Source of the DNA: RGIG4097 sp937885645
GTDB lineage: Bacteria; Bacillota; Clostridia; Christensenellales; CAG-917
Length of the DNA stretch: 64,000 bases
Direction of reading: 5' to 3'
Assembly (NCBI GenBank): GCA_937885645.1
Contig: CALABJ010000017.1
Coordinates: forward strand, 121,318-185,317
Shown piece after piece: positions 35,215-43,573 of this stretch. Every line of letters begins with the position of its first letter. The first letter of the stretch is position 1. Position numbers and translations under genes: made by a program. Under the pieces are notes generated by a model, which worked only from the letters and a program-made list of their open reading frames with translations, was not told the DNA's origin and ran no database searches.

Positions 35215-36441
35215 ATGGAAAAGGTCATTCTACACTGCGATTTGAACAATTTTTACGCTTCAGTGGAGCAAAAAAATCATCCCGAATACGTCGGGATGCC
35301 TCTTGCCGTGTCGGGAAATCCTGAAAACAGACACGGTATTGTCCTTGCAAAAAACTACCTTGCAAAAGAGGCAGGTGTTCAAACTGGTGAGGCCATTTGG
35401 ATTTCACGGAAAAAGTGCCCTAACATCATCTTTGTACCCCCTCATTTTGAGGAATACGTCCACTACTCCAACCTTGTCCGCTCAATCTATACGGAGTTTA
35501 CAGACAGAGTGGAAAGTTTCGGCCTTGACGAGTGTTGGCTTGACGTCACCGGTTCACTGAAATTCTTCGGTATGACAGGCCCGCAACTTGCAGACCATAT
35601 CCGTGAAGAGGTGAAGCGCAGGACGGGGCTTACTATATCCGTGGGTGTGTCCTTCACAAAGGTACTTGCAAAGCTGGGCTCTGACCTTAAAAAACCCGAC
35701 GCAACCAGTGTTCTAATGCGGTCAAATTATATGGATATCATCGGTGAGATGTCACCTAGCGAGATGATTATGATCGGCAGAAAAACCGCAGAAAAACTGA
35801 AAAAACTGAATATCCACACCATAAGACAACTGGCAAATGCTTCACGAAAAATGCTTCGCGACCACTTCGGCGTTGTGGGTGAGCATATGGTGGATTACGC
35901 CCAAGGCATTGAGCATGAAGAGGTGAAACACTACTACGACACTCACGTGCCGAAGAGCATATCAAACGGCACCACCACCCCTCGTGATATAACCACAATG
36001 GCTGACGCAAAAACAGTCATATACGCCCTTGCGGAGTTGGTGGGCACTAGGCTGAGAAAATACGGTCTTGTGGCAAACGGAGTGTCTTTATCCATAAGAT
36101 ATGCGGAAACTTTGGACGGGGTTTCTCGCCATAAAACCCTTGAATTTCCGACATCTAACTCGGCGGATTTCGCAAAAGCGGCAGTTGAACTGCTGAAAGA
36201 AATGCACTCCTTCCCCACCCCTCTCCGTGCTATGACAGTGGGAGCAATCCGCCTTGACGACAAGTGCGTGAAACAACTCTGCCTCATTGACGACGGCGAA
36301 AGAGAGGAAAGACTTGAGGACAGCGTTGACAAAATCCGTGGCAAGTATGGATATAATGCAATAACCCGCGGTGTTGTCCTTGCCAACAACCTTACAGGCA
36401 ATCTTCACGAAGAAGACGGCTTTGAGCCTTTCAAACGATAA
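35215..36441 (+). CDS. dinB: DNA polymerase IV (Y family)
   Basis: Error-prone translesion polymerase, 408 residues. The N-terminal palm has CDLNNFYASVEQ with the catalytic Asp, and the SFGLDECWLDVT motif with the Asp-Glu pair. Helix-hairpin-helix thumb and little-finger domains follow. The family start fits the ATG at 35215. No ribosome binding site is seen, and the -10 box ends 12 nt before the ATG, so the mRNA leader should be only a few bases. No beta-clamp motif is obvious at the very end. Confidence 0.95.
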   Translation: MEKVILHCDLNNFYASVEQKNHPEYVGMPLAVSGNPENRHGIVLAKNYLAKEAGVQTGEAIWISRKKCPNIIFVPPHFEEYVHYSNLVRSIYTEFTDRVESFGLDECWLDVTGSLKFFGMTGPQLADHIREEVKRRTGLTISVGVSFTKVLAKLGSDLKKPDATSVLMRSNYMDIIGEMSPSEMIMIGRKTAEKLKKLNIHTIRQLANASRKMLRDHFGVVGEHMVDYAQGIEHEEVKHYYDTHVPKSISNGTTTPRDITTMADAKTVIYALAELVGTRLRKYGLVANGVSLSIRYAETLDGVSRHKTLEFPTSNSADFAKAAVELLKEMHSFPTPLRAMTVGAIRLDDKCVKQLCLIDDGEREERLEDSVDKIRGKYGYNAITRGVVLANNLTGNLHEEDGFEPFKR

Positions 36442-36471
36442 CGGCAATCTAACCGCATAGATTATAAAAAT

Positions 36472-36498
36472 ACGCTTGAATTTCAAGCGTGTTTTTTT
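36472..36498 (+). terminator. Terminator of dinB
   Basis: The stem ACGCTTGAA/TTCAAGCGT is followed by a run of Ts. Confidence 0.85.
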
Positions 36499-36516
36499 GT
36501 TTTCACGCACATTTGT

Positions 36517-36545
36517 TTTACAATTTGCGTATTTTTAGATATAAT
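36517..36545 (+). promoter_or_regulatory. Promoter of SIS-domain gene
   Basis: TTTACA and TATAAT with a 17-bp spacer, about 27 nt before the ATG at 36573. Confidence 0.8.
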
Positions 36546-36572
36546 CTAATCAATATCCATTTGAGGTTTATT

Positions 36573-37586
36573 ATGTCAATAATGATGCAGGAACTTTTTG
36601 AAGCACCTTTTGTGGTGGAAAAGGCACTTGAGTCCAACTTGTCCACTGCAAAACAAATTGCTGACGTATGCAAAACACGTGGCATAAAACGTGTTATCCT
36701 TGCAGGCCGTGGCAGTTCACTTCATGCAGGCATTGCTTTCAAGTTTTTCCTTGAAAAGCAAACCCCTTACGTCTTGTCCTTTGAGTATCCGTCAATGGTC
36801 ACTCTGTTTAAAGCGGAGCGTGACTTGACGGATTCTTTGTATATTGTGGTTTCACAGTCCGGCGCAGGCCCTGACACCCTTGCCTTTGCACAAAGTGCAA
36901 AAAATCAAGGTGCTCTCACCGTTGCTTGCACCAACTATCCCGACTCTGCCCTTGCAAAGGTGTGCGACTTCACCCTTCATATCTCAGCAGGTGAGGAAAA
37001 GGCTGTGGCTGCAACAAAGACTCTCACCGGTGAAATCGTGGCACTTCAAGTCCTTGCAGACGCTCTTGCCGGCAAGACTACAACCTACCACCTTGACCAC
37101 GTGAAAAAAGCCCTTGACGTCACTCTCCCCCACTTCACTGACGAAACCCTCACCGCCACACAAATGGTCAGTTTGTCCCGTGGTGTCACTGAGGCAGTGG
37201 CAAAGGAAAGTGGCTTGAAATTGACTGAAACTTGCTATCTCTTCACCTATGCTTCATCAACAAATGAATTCCAACACGGACCTAAAGCACTTATCCGTGA
37301 GGACTTGCCCGTCATCATCTTTGCACCTGACGGAATCAATCGTGACAACTACGTGAAGACTGCAACAGACCTAAGCGACAGAGGTGCGTATATTGTGGCT
37401 TTCACTGATATTGAGGGCGTCAAAGCGGTGGCAAAATCCGTCATCGATATGCCAACTCTTCCCGAAGATGAGCAGACAGTGTGCTATCTTGTTGCAATGC
37501 AAAAGTGGGTGGCAACCTACTGCGAAAAACGAGGCCTCAACCCCGACTCCCCTAGAAACCTTAATAAGGTGACAATCACCAAGTAA
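36573..37586 (+). CDS. SIS-domain sugar isomerase/deaminase-like protein
   Basis: A 337-residue protein with two SIS domains like the isomerase half of GlmS, but no glutaminase domain. It therefore resembles AgaS, FrlB or NagB-II-type aminosugar-phosphate enzymes. Visible motifs are AGRGSS, VSQSGAGPDT and TNEFQHGPKALI, and the protein ends in the GlmS-like VTITK. The exact substrate is not clear. Start at 36573 follows TTGAGGT; the frame extends further upstream through the promoter, so that part is not coding. Confidence 0.85.
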   Translation: MSIMMQELFEAPFVVEKALESNLSTAKQIADVCKTRGIKRVILAGRGSSLHAGIAFKFFLEKQTPYVLSFEYPSMVTLFKAERDLTDSLYIVVSQSGAGPDTLAFAQSAKNQGALTVACTNYPDSALAKVCDFTLHISAGEEKAVAATKTLTGEIVALQVLADALAGKTTTYHLDHVKKALDVTLPHFTDETLTATQMVSLSRGVTEAVAKESGLKLTETCYLFTYASSTNEFQHGPKALIREDLPVIIFAPDGINRDNYVKTATDLSDRGAYIVAFTDIEGVKAVAKSVIDMPTLPEDEQTVCYLVAMQKWVATYCEKRGLNPDSPRNLNKVTITK

Positions 37587-37645
37587 TCTTATAGACCACT
37601 CACAAGGGAAAAACGCTACAACTATTTATTTACACAAGAAAAATT

Positions 37646-39445
37646 ATGGCAGGCACAATCGCAAATGCAGTTTTGGCTCTCGTGGCAGGCATAGGTATCT
37701 TCCTCATCGCCTGTAATATGATGAGTTCAAACCTTGAATCGGTCAGTTCAAAAAAACTCCGCGCCCTATTTGCTAAGACTTCAAACAGCAAGCTAGTGGG
37801 CGTTGGTATTGGTACGGTGGCCACGGCGGCAATCCAGTCATCTGGTGCAACCTCCGTCATGGTCATCGGTTTTGTCAATGCAGGCATAATGTCCTTGACA
37901 CAAGCCGCATCAATCATATTCGGCGCAAATATCGGCACAACAATAACCGGTCAAATCACCGCCCTTGGTATGTTTGAAAGCGCAGTGTCCACAGGCACTA
38001 TCTTTGCAACCTTTGCAGGCATAGGCGCATTTATCAACGCCTTTGCAAAAAAGGACACCGTCAAGAAAGTGGGTGGCATTATGGCAGGCTTCGGCATGCT
38101 CTTTGTGGGCCTCTCAATGATGAGCGGTTCAATGGAATCCTTTGCAGAACTTGACGTAGTCAAGAACTTCCTTGCAAAGATAACAAATCCTATACTTCTC
38201 GTCCTCATCGGCGCGGTCATCACCGCAATAATTCAAAGTTCCTCCGTCATGACCTCCGTGGCAATCACAATGGTCTTCACAGGGCTTATTTCACTTGATC
38301 AAGGCATCTACCTCACAATGGGCTCAAATATCGGCTCTTGCGTGGTGGCAATCATCGCAGGTATCACCAGCGGTACAAATGCAAAGCGCACCGCTCTCAT
38401 CCACCTCACTTTCAACGTTTTCGGCGTCGTTGTGTTTATGCTTGTGGGCATGGCAATCCGCCTTGGCTCAAAGGGTGCCGTCACCTTTGGCACTCTCTTT
38501 GAAGATATGTTCCCCGGCGTGCCTCAAACACAACTGGCTATGTTCCACACCATATTCAATGTGGCAACCGTCATCATCGTGTTGCCTATCACAAAACTTT
38601 TCGTCAAGTTTGTCACAAAGGTCATACCCGACAAGAAAAAGAAGGAAGAGGACAAGCATCACTTCAAATATCTTGACGAGCACTTCCTCTCCACCCCTCC
38701 TATTGCTGTGGCACAAGTGAGAAACGAAGTCCTCTATATGGCTGAAAAGGCTATGGCAAACTTGAATATATCCCTTGACACCATCTGCTCTCTTGACTTG
38801 TCAAGAGCGGAACAATTCAAGGAAAATGAGGAATATATCAACTTCCTCAACAAGGGCATCACAAAATTCAACGTGAAACTTGCAAAACTGGACCTCAGCA
38901 ACGAGGATAGCAAATATACCTCAACAGTGTTTAAGACCGTCACAGACTTCGAGCGTGTTGGCGACTATGCGGAAAACATCATGGAATATGCAGAAAAATT
39001 GCAGGCTTCTGAGTCCGCTTTCTCTCCTGACGCTCAAGAGGAAATCAAGAAACTGCAAGGGGTTGTGGGTGAACTTTATCAAAAGATAATGCAAATCTAC
39101 TCCACTCAGGACACAACCGCTTTCCGTGAAGCATACGTCCTTGAAGAAACCATCGACCGCCTCACTGAGCATATGTCAAATATGCACATTGAGCGCCTTG
39201 CCGAAGGCACTTGCACCGCTGACGTGGGCGCACTCTATCTCGCCCTCACCTCAAACGTGGAACGTATCGCTGACCACTTCATCAACGTGGCAGACGGTCT
39301 CCTCCCCCTTGTCAAGTCCTCTGTGAGACACTCAATCAAGGAAGTCAAGCACGAAATCAAGGACGAATTCAAGTCCGCAGAAGAGTCCGCAAAAGTGTTT
39401 GAAGAACACCTCGACACCAACAACGAAACAGATTTGAATGCATAA
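37646..39445 (+). CDS. Na/Pi cotransporter family protein with PhoU-like tail
   Basis: Sodium-dependent phosphate (or anion) transporter of the NptA type, 599 residues. Two inverted repeats of the Na_Pi_cotrans domain contain QSSGATSVMVIGFVNAG and QSSSVMTSVAITMVFTG. A cytoplasmic helical PhoU-like domain follows from about residue 355. The ribosome binding site is weak. It begins 59 nt after the SIS-domain gene and leads into rdgB with a 10-nt gap, so it may be co-transcribed with rdgB and the phosphoesterase. Confidence 0.95.
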   Translation: MAGTIANAVLALVAGIGIFLIACNMMSSNLESVSSKKLRALFAKTSNSKLVGVGIGTVATAAIQSSGATSVMVIGFVNAGIMSLTQAASIIFGANIGTTITGQITALGMFESAVSTGTIFATFAGIGAFINAFAKKDTVKKVGGIMAGFGMLFVGLSMMSGSMESFAELDVVKNFLAKITNPILLVLIGAVITAIIQSSSVMTSVAITMVFTGLISLDQGIYLTMGSNIGSCVVAIIAGITSGTNAKRTALIHLTFNVFGVVVFMLVGMAIRLGSKGAVTFGTLFEDMFPGVPQTQLAMFHTIFNVATVIIVLPITKLFVKFVTKVIPDKKKKEEDKHHFKYLDEHFLSTPPIAVAQVRNEVLYMAEKAMANLNISLDTICSLDLSRAEQFKENEEYINFLNKGITKFNVKLAKLDLSNEDSKYTSTVFKTVTDFERVGDYAENIMEYAEKLQASESAFSPDAQEEIKKLQGVVGELYQKIMQIYSTQDTTAFREAYVLEETIDRLTEHMSNMHIERLAEGTCTADVGALYLALTSNVERIADHFINVADGLLPLVKSSVRHSIKEVKHEIKDEFKSAEESAKVFEEHLDTNNETDLNA

Positions 39446-39455
39446 TAGGTGAAAT

Positions 39456-40058
39456 ATGAAACTGGCAATCGCATCCAACAACAAGCATAAATTGACCGAA
39501 ATCAAAAGCATCCTCGGTGGTTGCTTTGACGAACTCCTCTCCATCAAGGATTTGGGGCTAGATATTGAAATCGACGAAACAGGCACTACCCTCCTTGAAA
39601 ATGCTCTCATCAAGGCGCGCACTATCCGTGATATGACAGGTATGGTTGCTCTTGCTGACGACACAGGTCTTATGGTTGACGCTCTGGGAGGTGAGCCCGG
39701 GGTGTACTCCGCTCGCTATGCAGGTGAGGAGCATGACGACCAAAAGAACAACCAAAAACTCCTCAAAAACCTTGCTGACGTCCCCGATGAAAAGCGTACC
39801 GCTCACTTTGCAACGGTCATTGCTGTGTGCTTCCCTGACGGCACAGAGTTGACCTCAGAAGGCAGAGTTGAAGGCAAAATCACCTATGCCCCTAGTGGCA
39901 CAACTGGCTTTGGATATGACCCTCTCTTCTACTGCTTTGATATGGGCAAGGTTTTCGCAGAAGGCACTCTTGAAGAAAAAAATGCAGTGAGCCATAGAGG
40001 CAGAGCTCTCCGCAAAATGCTTGAAATATTAAAGGAAAACAACCACCTTCTTAAATGA
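39456..40058 (+). CDS. rdgB: XTP/dITP diphosphatase (RdgB/HAM1)
   Basis: House-cleaning enzyme that removes non-canonical purine nucleotides such as dITP and XTP. The 200 residues carry IASNNKHKLTEI, ALADDTGLMVDALGGEPGVYSARYAGE, GFGYDPLF and SHRGRALRKM. AGGTGA precedes the ATG. Overlaps the next gene by 4 nt. Confidence 0.97.
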   Translation: MKLAIASNNKHKLTEIKSILGGCFDELLSIKDLGLDIEIDETGTTLLENALIKARTIRDMTGMVALADDTGLMVDALGGEPGVYSARYAGEEHDDQKNNQKLLKNLADVPDEKRTAHFATVIAVCFPDGTELTSEGRVEGKITYAPSGTTGFGYDPLFYCFDMGKVFAEGTLEEKNAVSHRGRALRKMLEILKENNHLLK

Positions 40059-40519
40059 AAAAAATAGTTGTGTTTTCAGACATACATTACAATTGCGTTC
40101 CCGACAAAATAAAGTCCGTCGCAAATGAGGCGGACTATTTGTTTTTCCTCGGTGACGGCGGAAGTAGGCTTGGTGAACTTCTCTTTCACGATGGTCTTGT
40201 GGCGGTGAAAGGCAACTGCGATGACACCCCCTTCCCTCGTGAAACCGTGATGGAAATTGAGGGCGTCAAATGCCTCGTCACCCACGGGGATTTATATTCA
40301 GTGAAAAGAGGTCTCCTCCCCTTGTCATATAGGGCAAAGGAACTTGGTTGCACCCTGGTGTGCTACGGGCACACCCATTACGCAGAAATCGTTGAAGAAG
40401 ACGGCATCACCTTTTTGAACCCCGGCGCAATCCACTCACCTATGACAGGCACTCCGTCATATGCATACGTGGTCATACAAGGCGATAAAGTGACCGCCAA
40501 AATTGTGGACATATATTGA
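40055..40519 (+). CDS. YfcE/MJ0936-type metallophosphoesterase
   Basis: A 154-residue calcineurin-like phosphoesterase. The metal-site motifs are all present: SDIHYN, FLGDGG, VKGNCD, VTHGD and CYGHTHY. The partner order rdgB-yfcE-like is common in Clostridia. Substrate unknown; family members hydrolyse phosphodiesters. Confidence 0.93.
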   Translation: MKKIVVFSDIHYNCVPDKIKSVANEADYLFFLGDGGSRLGELLFHDGLVAVKGNCDDTPFPRETVMEIEGVKCLVTHGDLYSVKRGLLPLSYRAKELGCTLVCYGHTHYAEIVEEDGITFLNPGAIHSPMTGTPSYAYVVIQGDKVTAKIVDIY

Positions 40520-40539
40520 TATCTTGATATCTTGATATC
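40516..40539. repeat. Three tandem copies of TTGATATC
   Basis: A perfect 8-bp unit in three head-to-tail copies. It starts at the stop codon of the phosphoesterase gene, and each unit contains the palindrome GATATC. Confidence 0.9.
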
Positions 40540-40572
40540 AGCATAAATCACCAAACAACCACTTTAATACGC

Positions 40573-40600
40573 AAAAACCCACGGACAAACGTGGGTTTTT
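40573..40600. terminator. Bidirectional terminator between phosphoesterase and membrane protein genes
   Basis: The stem AAAACCCACG/CGTGGGTTTT has A and T runs on both sides and lies between convergent genes. Confidence 0.85.
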
Positions 40601-40655
40601 GTTGTTTTTCAGTTTTTGTGCTTGTTGTGAGCAGTGCCTAAATAGGCAAATGATT

Positions 40656-41096
40656 TCACATTATTCCACTGCCTTCGACGGCGATTGCTATGGCAAAGCA
40701 GGTCCAGAGAGCGATGATGAAAAGGCCTTCGGCAGGGATTGCAAGTTTGGTGTAGGGGCATTTCCAACCCTTGTCCACAAAGGTGAAAATGAGGCGTGTC
40801 CAAAACACTGCGTTGGCAAAGAAGAGTCCGCCACAAAGCGAATAGAAGGGTCTTGCACAAGCAAAGGCAAGGAAGCCAAGGAACAAGCCTAGCGCCGCTG
40901 AAATCGCGCCGTAATAGACTCTTATCTCGGTTTTGCCTGCGTTGTCAACAGGTTGCACTGAATAGTTTTTGCCGTATTTCAAAGGGTTTTTGATGAACAC
41001 AAATGCCGTGCCGAAAAAATACAACATAAGGCATATTGTGGCTATGGTTGCTGTGATGTTTGTTTCAATGGCGTGATGCAAAATTTCTGCTGTCAT
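40656..41096 (-). CDS. Small four-helix membrane protein (DUF4345-like)
   Basis: A 146-residue protein with four hydrophobic segments (about 13-35, 59-80, 86-107 and 121-140). It resembles the DUF4345-type family, but this is a weak resemblance by eye and the function is unknown. It has no clear partner, and its start has only a poor ribosome binding site. Confidence 0.6.
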   Translation of the reverse strand: MTAEILHHAIETNITATIATICLMLYFFGTAFVFIKNPLKYGKNYSVQPVDNAGKTEIRVYYGAISAALGLFLGFLAFACARPFYSLCGGLFFANAVFWTRLIFTFVDKGWKCPYTKLAIPAEGLFIIALWTCFAIAIAVEGSGIM

Positions 41097-41163
41097 AGTT
41101 GTCCCCCATAAGTTGATGACTTATTGTAGCATACAACCAAAGCAAAATCAATGCCCTATCCAT

Positions 41164-41373
41164 TTACTCAAAGAAGAACACGTCCTCAAACTTTACATCA
41201 AGAGCAATGCACAAAAGCAATGCCAGTTTTGCAGAAGGATTGAATTGGTTTTTCTCTATTGCAATAATTGTTTGACGTGTTGTGCCCACCGTCTTTGCCA
41301 ACTCTTCTTGTGAAAAGCCTTTCTTTGCGCGCAAATCTTTAAGGTTATTTTTGAGTATAACGTCGTTCATCAA
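41164..41373 (-). CDS. XRE-family HTH regulator
   Basis: A 69-residue Cro-like protein: LRAKKGFSQEELAKTVGTTRQTIIAIEKNQFNPS is the helix-turn-helix with the typical YxPS-like turn, and a hydrophobic tail ends in DVFFFE. Overlaps the upstream DUF6442-like gene by 4 nt and is co-transcribed with it. It is likely to bind the two 22-bp repeats at the promoter (inference). Confidence 0.92.
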   Translation of the reverse strand: MMNDVILKNNLKDLRAKKGFSQEELAKTVGTTRQTIIAIEKNQFNPSAKLALLLCIALDVKFEDVFFFE

Positions 41374-41705
41374 ATCACCCCCACAACTGTAAGAGCAAAA
41401 TTGACGATCATAACCACTGCCCCAAAAGTTTCAAGAATTGCGCCTATCAAGATGCCTACTTTTTTGCGTTTAGCAACGAAATATTGGCAGAAATAGAACA
41501 CGCAAGCCCACGTCAAGCAAATTGCTGCGATGGCAAAGCAGACCTCTTTCATATTAAGTGCACCAAACACTATGATGAACACCACTGCCACAATGCCTGC
41601 CACAATTATGCTTATCCAGTTTGACTTGTTGATGCCTTGATTTTCATACTCACCAACGTAAGCCTTTTTGCCACTTACCTTTTCAAGGATTTCTTTGTTG
41701 TCCAT
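41370..41705 (-). CDS. DUF6442-like small membrane protein
   Basis: A 111-residue protein with a hydrophilic N-terminus of about 28 residues and three hydrophobic segments (about 31-48, 53-74, 83-109). Proteins like this usually sit directly ahead of a small XRE regulator in Clostridia, as here. Function unknown. Confidence 0.75.
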   Translation of the reverse strand: MDNKEILEKVSGKKAYVGEYENQGINKSNWISIIVAGIVAVVFIIVFGALNMKEVCFAIAAICLTWACVFYFCQYFVAKRKKVGILIGAILETFGAVVMIVNFALTVVGVI

Positions 41706-41744
41706 AATTCACCTCGTTTTAGTTTTTGTTAATTTTGCACCGCG

Positions 41745-41812
41745 ATGTCAAGTTTTGTTTACATTTACAATATATGACGGCGCGCTGAAAATGTCAAGTT
41801 TTATTTACATTT
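41745..41812 (-). promoter_or_regulatory. Promoter flanked by two 22-bp operator repeats
   Basis: Copies at 41745-41766 and 41791-41812 differ at one base. On the minus strand the upstream copy contains the -35 TTGACA (41797-41792); 17 bp later comes TATATT (41774-41769), and the second copy lies just downstream. Each copy has a TGTCAA...TTTACA dyad. The arrangement suggests autorepression of the membrane protein/XRE operon. Confidence 0.75.
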
Positions 41813-41828
41813 TTTTTGGAGATTTTTT

Positions 41829-41862
41829 GTTGTAAAAAAGAAAACCACTCAACGAGTGGTTT
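41829..41862 (-). terminator. Terminator of TIGR04076 gene
   Basis: The stem AAACCACTC/GAGTGGTTT with a 3-nt loop is followed on the minus strand by TTCTTTTTT. Confidence 0.85.
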
Positions 41863-41884
41863 CCCTGAAAAAATAATTTTGAAT

Positions 41885-42190
41885 TTAGTCCTCTATTCTT
41901 TCAAGATAGAAGCTGACGGGGCGGAAGCCGTCGTTGCAGGATATCATTGCGCTATACGGGTTTTTCATCCAACCGTCATAGAAGTTGCCCTCGCCTTTTG
42001 CCAAGGCGGTGACAAACTCCACCATACTGCCCCATGCGCTGTCGCAAAACCCCTCGGGCTTTTGTCCGTCAACAGACAGGAAAACGTCGCCCTCATTTAG
42101 GTCACAGGCGTGGGAAATAGGATTTTCATATACCCCTTGCAGGTCGGTGTAGTTCGCTTTGCGGATTGCTGTAATCTTCACTTTGTACAT
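41885..42190 (-). CDS. TIGR04076 family protein
   Basis: A 101-residue protein of unknown function. It shows the family pattern: a VKITAI start, a CENP-like ENPISHAC, KPEGFCDSAW, and the end GFRPVSFYLERI. The ATG at 42190 lies a few bases after GAGG; the GTG at 42196 touches that site, so it is not the start. Confidence 0.85.
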   Translation of the reverse strand: MYKVKITAIRKANYTDLQGVYENPISHACDLNEGDVFLSVDGQKPEGFCDSAWGSMVEFVTALAKGEGNFYDGWMKNPYSAMISCNDGFRPVSFYLERIED

Positions 42191-42258
42191 AGGCACCTCT
42201 ACAACACTATTTTAGCACTTTTCAGCAAAAACACAATACCATTTTTATATACACCATA

Positions 42259-42287
42259 TTGACATATTGCGCAGGCGTGCGTATAAT
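42259..42287 (+). promoter_or_regulatory. Fully consensus promoter of lipoprotein gene
   Basis: Exact TTGACA and exact TATAAT with a 17-bp spacer. Confidence 0.9.
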
Positions 42288-42317
42288 TGTAGTATCAATT
42301 CGTTTTGGAGGGATAAT

Positions 42318-42725
42318 ATGAAAAAGACTATATCCGTCATCAGCCTTGTGCTGGTGCTTGTCATCCTCACCGCTTGCCTCGTGGGTTGCGCTCCCGCAAA
42401 TGAGAATAAGGCAAAAGCAAAACTTGAAAAGAAAGGCTACACCGTTGAGATTATGTCCGGCGAAGAAATGAATGAAGTGCTCCTACAATATGCAGGTATG
42501 CCTTTGAATTTCGGCGCAAAAGGCATGTTGAGTGCAACAAAAGGCATGGATGAAATCGCCGCAATTTGGTTTGAAAGCAAAGAAAAAGCAGAAGATTTTG
42601 AAGGCATCATCAATTTGGCAATGGATGCAGTGGGAGGTCAAATGGGCGAAATCGACTTCATCTACGGCGTGAAAGGCAAAGTGCTCTATTTTGGCACTGA
42701 ACAAGGCGTCAAAGACTTCTTCTAA
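42318..42725 (+). CDS. Small predicted lipoprotein
   Basis: A 135-residue protein with a signal peptide and lipobox (LVGC at Cys24, with LTAC at Cys20 as alternative), so it is likely anchored to the outer face of the membrane. The mature part has no recognised domain; it is a soluble alpha/beta-looking module rich in Glu, Lys and Gly. GGAGG precedes the ATG at 42318. Behind a consensus promoter and with its own terminator, it is a single-gene unit likely to be highly expressed. Confidence 0.8.
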   Translation: MKKTISVISLVLVLVILTACLVGCAPANENKAKAKLEKKGYTVEIMSGEEMNEVLLQYAGMPLNFGAKGMLSATKGMDEIAAIWFESKEKAEDFEGIINLAMDAVGGQMGEIDFIYGVKGKVLYFGTEQGVKDFF

Positions 42726-42753
42726 GCCATAAGCAACTTAATAAAAACAAACG

Positions 42754-42780
42754 AAAAGAGAGGCTCTGCCTCTCTTTTTT
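42754..42780. terminator. Terminator between lipoprotein and DUF4375-like genes
   Basis: The stem AAAAGAGAGGC/GCCTCTCTTTT with a 3-nt loop and a T run serves the lipoprotein gene. The A run on the left could also serve the convergent gene. Confidence 0.85.
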
Positions 42781-42786
42781 TGTTTC

Positions 42787-43248
42787 TTATTGCAAATTGG
42801 TTTCAGCAAAGGTTTGCAAAAATTCTTCCAAATCTATCAAATCATAAAGTGCGTCGTCAAAGTCATCAAAAGGATAGGCGTTTGCCTTTGTTTCGTATTC
42901 AGACAAATCCTCAAAATCAAAAAACGACAAATCGTTCAAGTCGATTTTGTTGTTCTTGACAAAATCATCAAACAGCAATTTGTGATCTCTTGCCCCAACT
43001 TTATCTAAATAATCACTAATTAGGGGAGCATAAATGCTGGTGGAGTTTACAAAAAATTGACAAAGTCCGCCATTTTGCACTTCCATATTGAACAAATACA
43101 AAACGAAAAATACTTTTTCATCATCAGTAAGACGATTGATGTCATCATCTTTCTTAGCAGGATCATATGCTTTGTCAGCAATTTCGTCAAATTTTGTTTC
43201 GACCAATGACTTATTGCTGTCATTAAACAAAAAATCAAAAAATCCCAT
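42787..43248 (-). CDS. DUF4375/DMP19-like protein
   Basis: A 153-residue acidic protein. The pattern EVQNGGLCQFFVNSTS followed by a helical IGA-like region resembles the DUF4375 (DMP19-like) domain, of unknown function and often found in accessory or toxin-immunity neighbourhoods. The ATG at 43248 follows GAGGTG; an earlier ATG has no such site. Base composition is more AT-rich than most genes here. Confidence 0.7.
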   Translation of the reverse strand: MGFFDFLFNDSNKSLVETKFDEIADKAYDPAKKDDDINRLTDDEKVFFVLYLFNMEVQNGGLCQFFVNSTSIYAPLISDYLDKVGARDHKLLFDDFVKNNKIDLNDLSFFDFEDLSEYETKANAYPFDDFDDALYDLIDLEEFLQTFAETNLQ

Positions 43249-43328
43249 AAACACCTCAAACTTGTTCCTATAAGCATATTGTAGCACAAGTAAATAACCA
43301 ATGCAATAAGTAAAACGCTATCTACGTG

Positions 43329-43477
43329 GGTGACCCACCGGAGATACGCGACTATTCTATAACTTATTATAGGCGTATTTTAATATCAAACAAATAACTC
43401 ACACATATTGCACAGCACGCGGAGTCTGCTCTACGCAGACAACGAACTACGTTCTCATCTCCAGTGGGTCACCAAGC
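43329..43477. repeat. Two copies of the tRNA-Lys 3' end
   Basis: Copy A, 43329-43348, matches 19 of 20 bases of the tRNA-Lys 3' end (43575-43594) in the same orientation. Copy B, 43457-43477, is inverted and matches 20 of 21 bases including 4 bases beyond the CCA. Between them the DNA is AT-rich with no ORF but a GTCTGC/GCAGAC hairpin at 43424-43440. The stretch 43249-43573 otherwise has only terminators. Confidence 0.8.
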
Positions 43478-43510
43478 CACACAACATAGTTGTGTGCTTT
43501 TTGTTTTTTG
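43478..43510 (+). terminator. Plus-strand terminator with no visible gene
   Basis: The stem CACACAAC/GTTGTGTG with a 3-nt loop is followed by a T-rich run on the plus strand, directly after tRNA-like copy B. No plus-strand gene ends here, so it may close a small RNA. Confidence 0.6.
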
Positions 43511-43530
43511 ATGGCTAAACCAGCAAAATA

Positions 43531-43570
43531 CAAAAAGAAAATCCCAACGAACAATGTTCTGTTGGGATTT
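43531..43570 (-). terminator. Terminator of tRNA operon
   Basis: The stem AAATCCCAAC/GTTGGGATTT is followed by Ts on the minus strand, just after tRNA-Lys. Confidence 0.85.
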
Positions 43571-43573
43571 GCT

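Noticed and set aside
43405..43478. A sixth tRNA gene on the plus strand
   Set aside because: Only the 3' end resembles a tRNA; no D arm, T stem or acceptor 5' strand can be paired, so it is a fragment.
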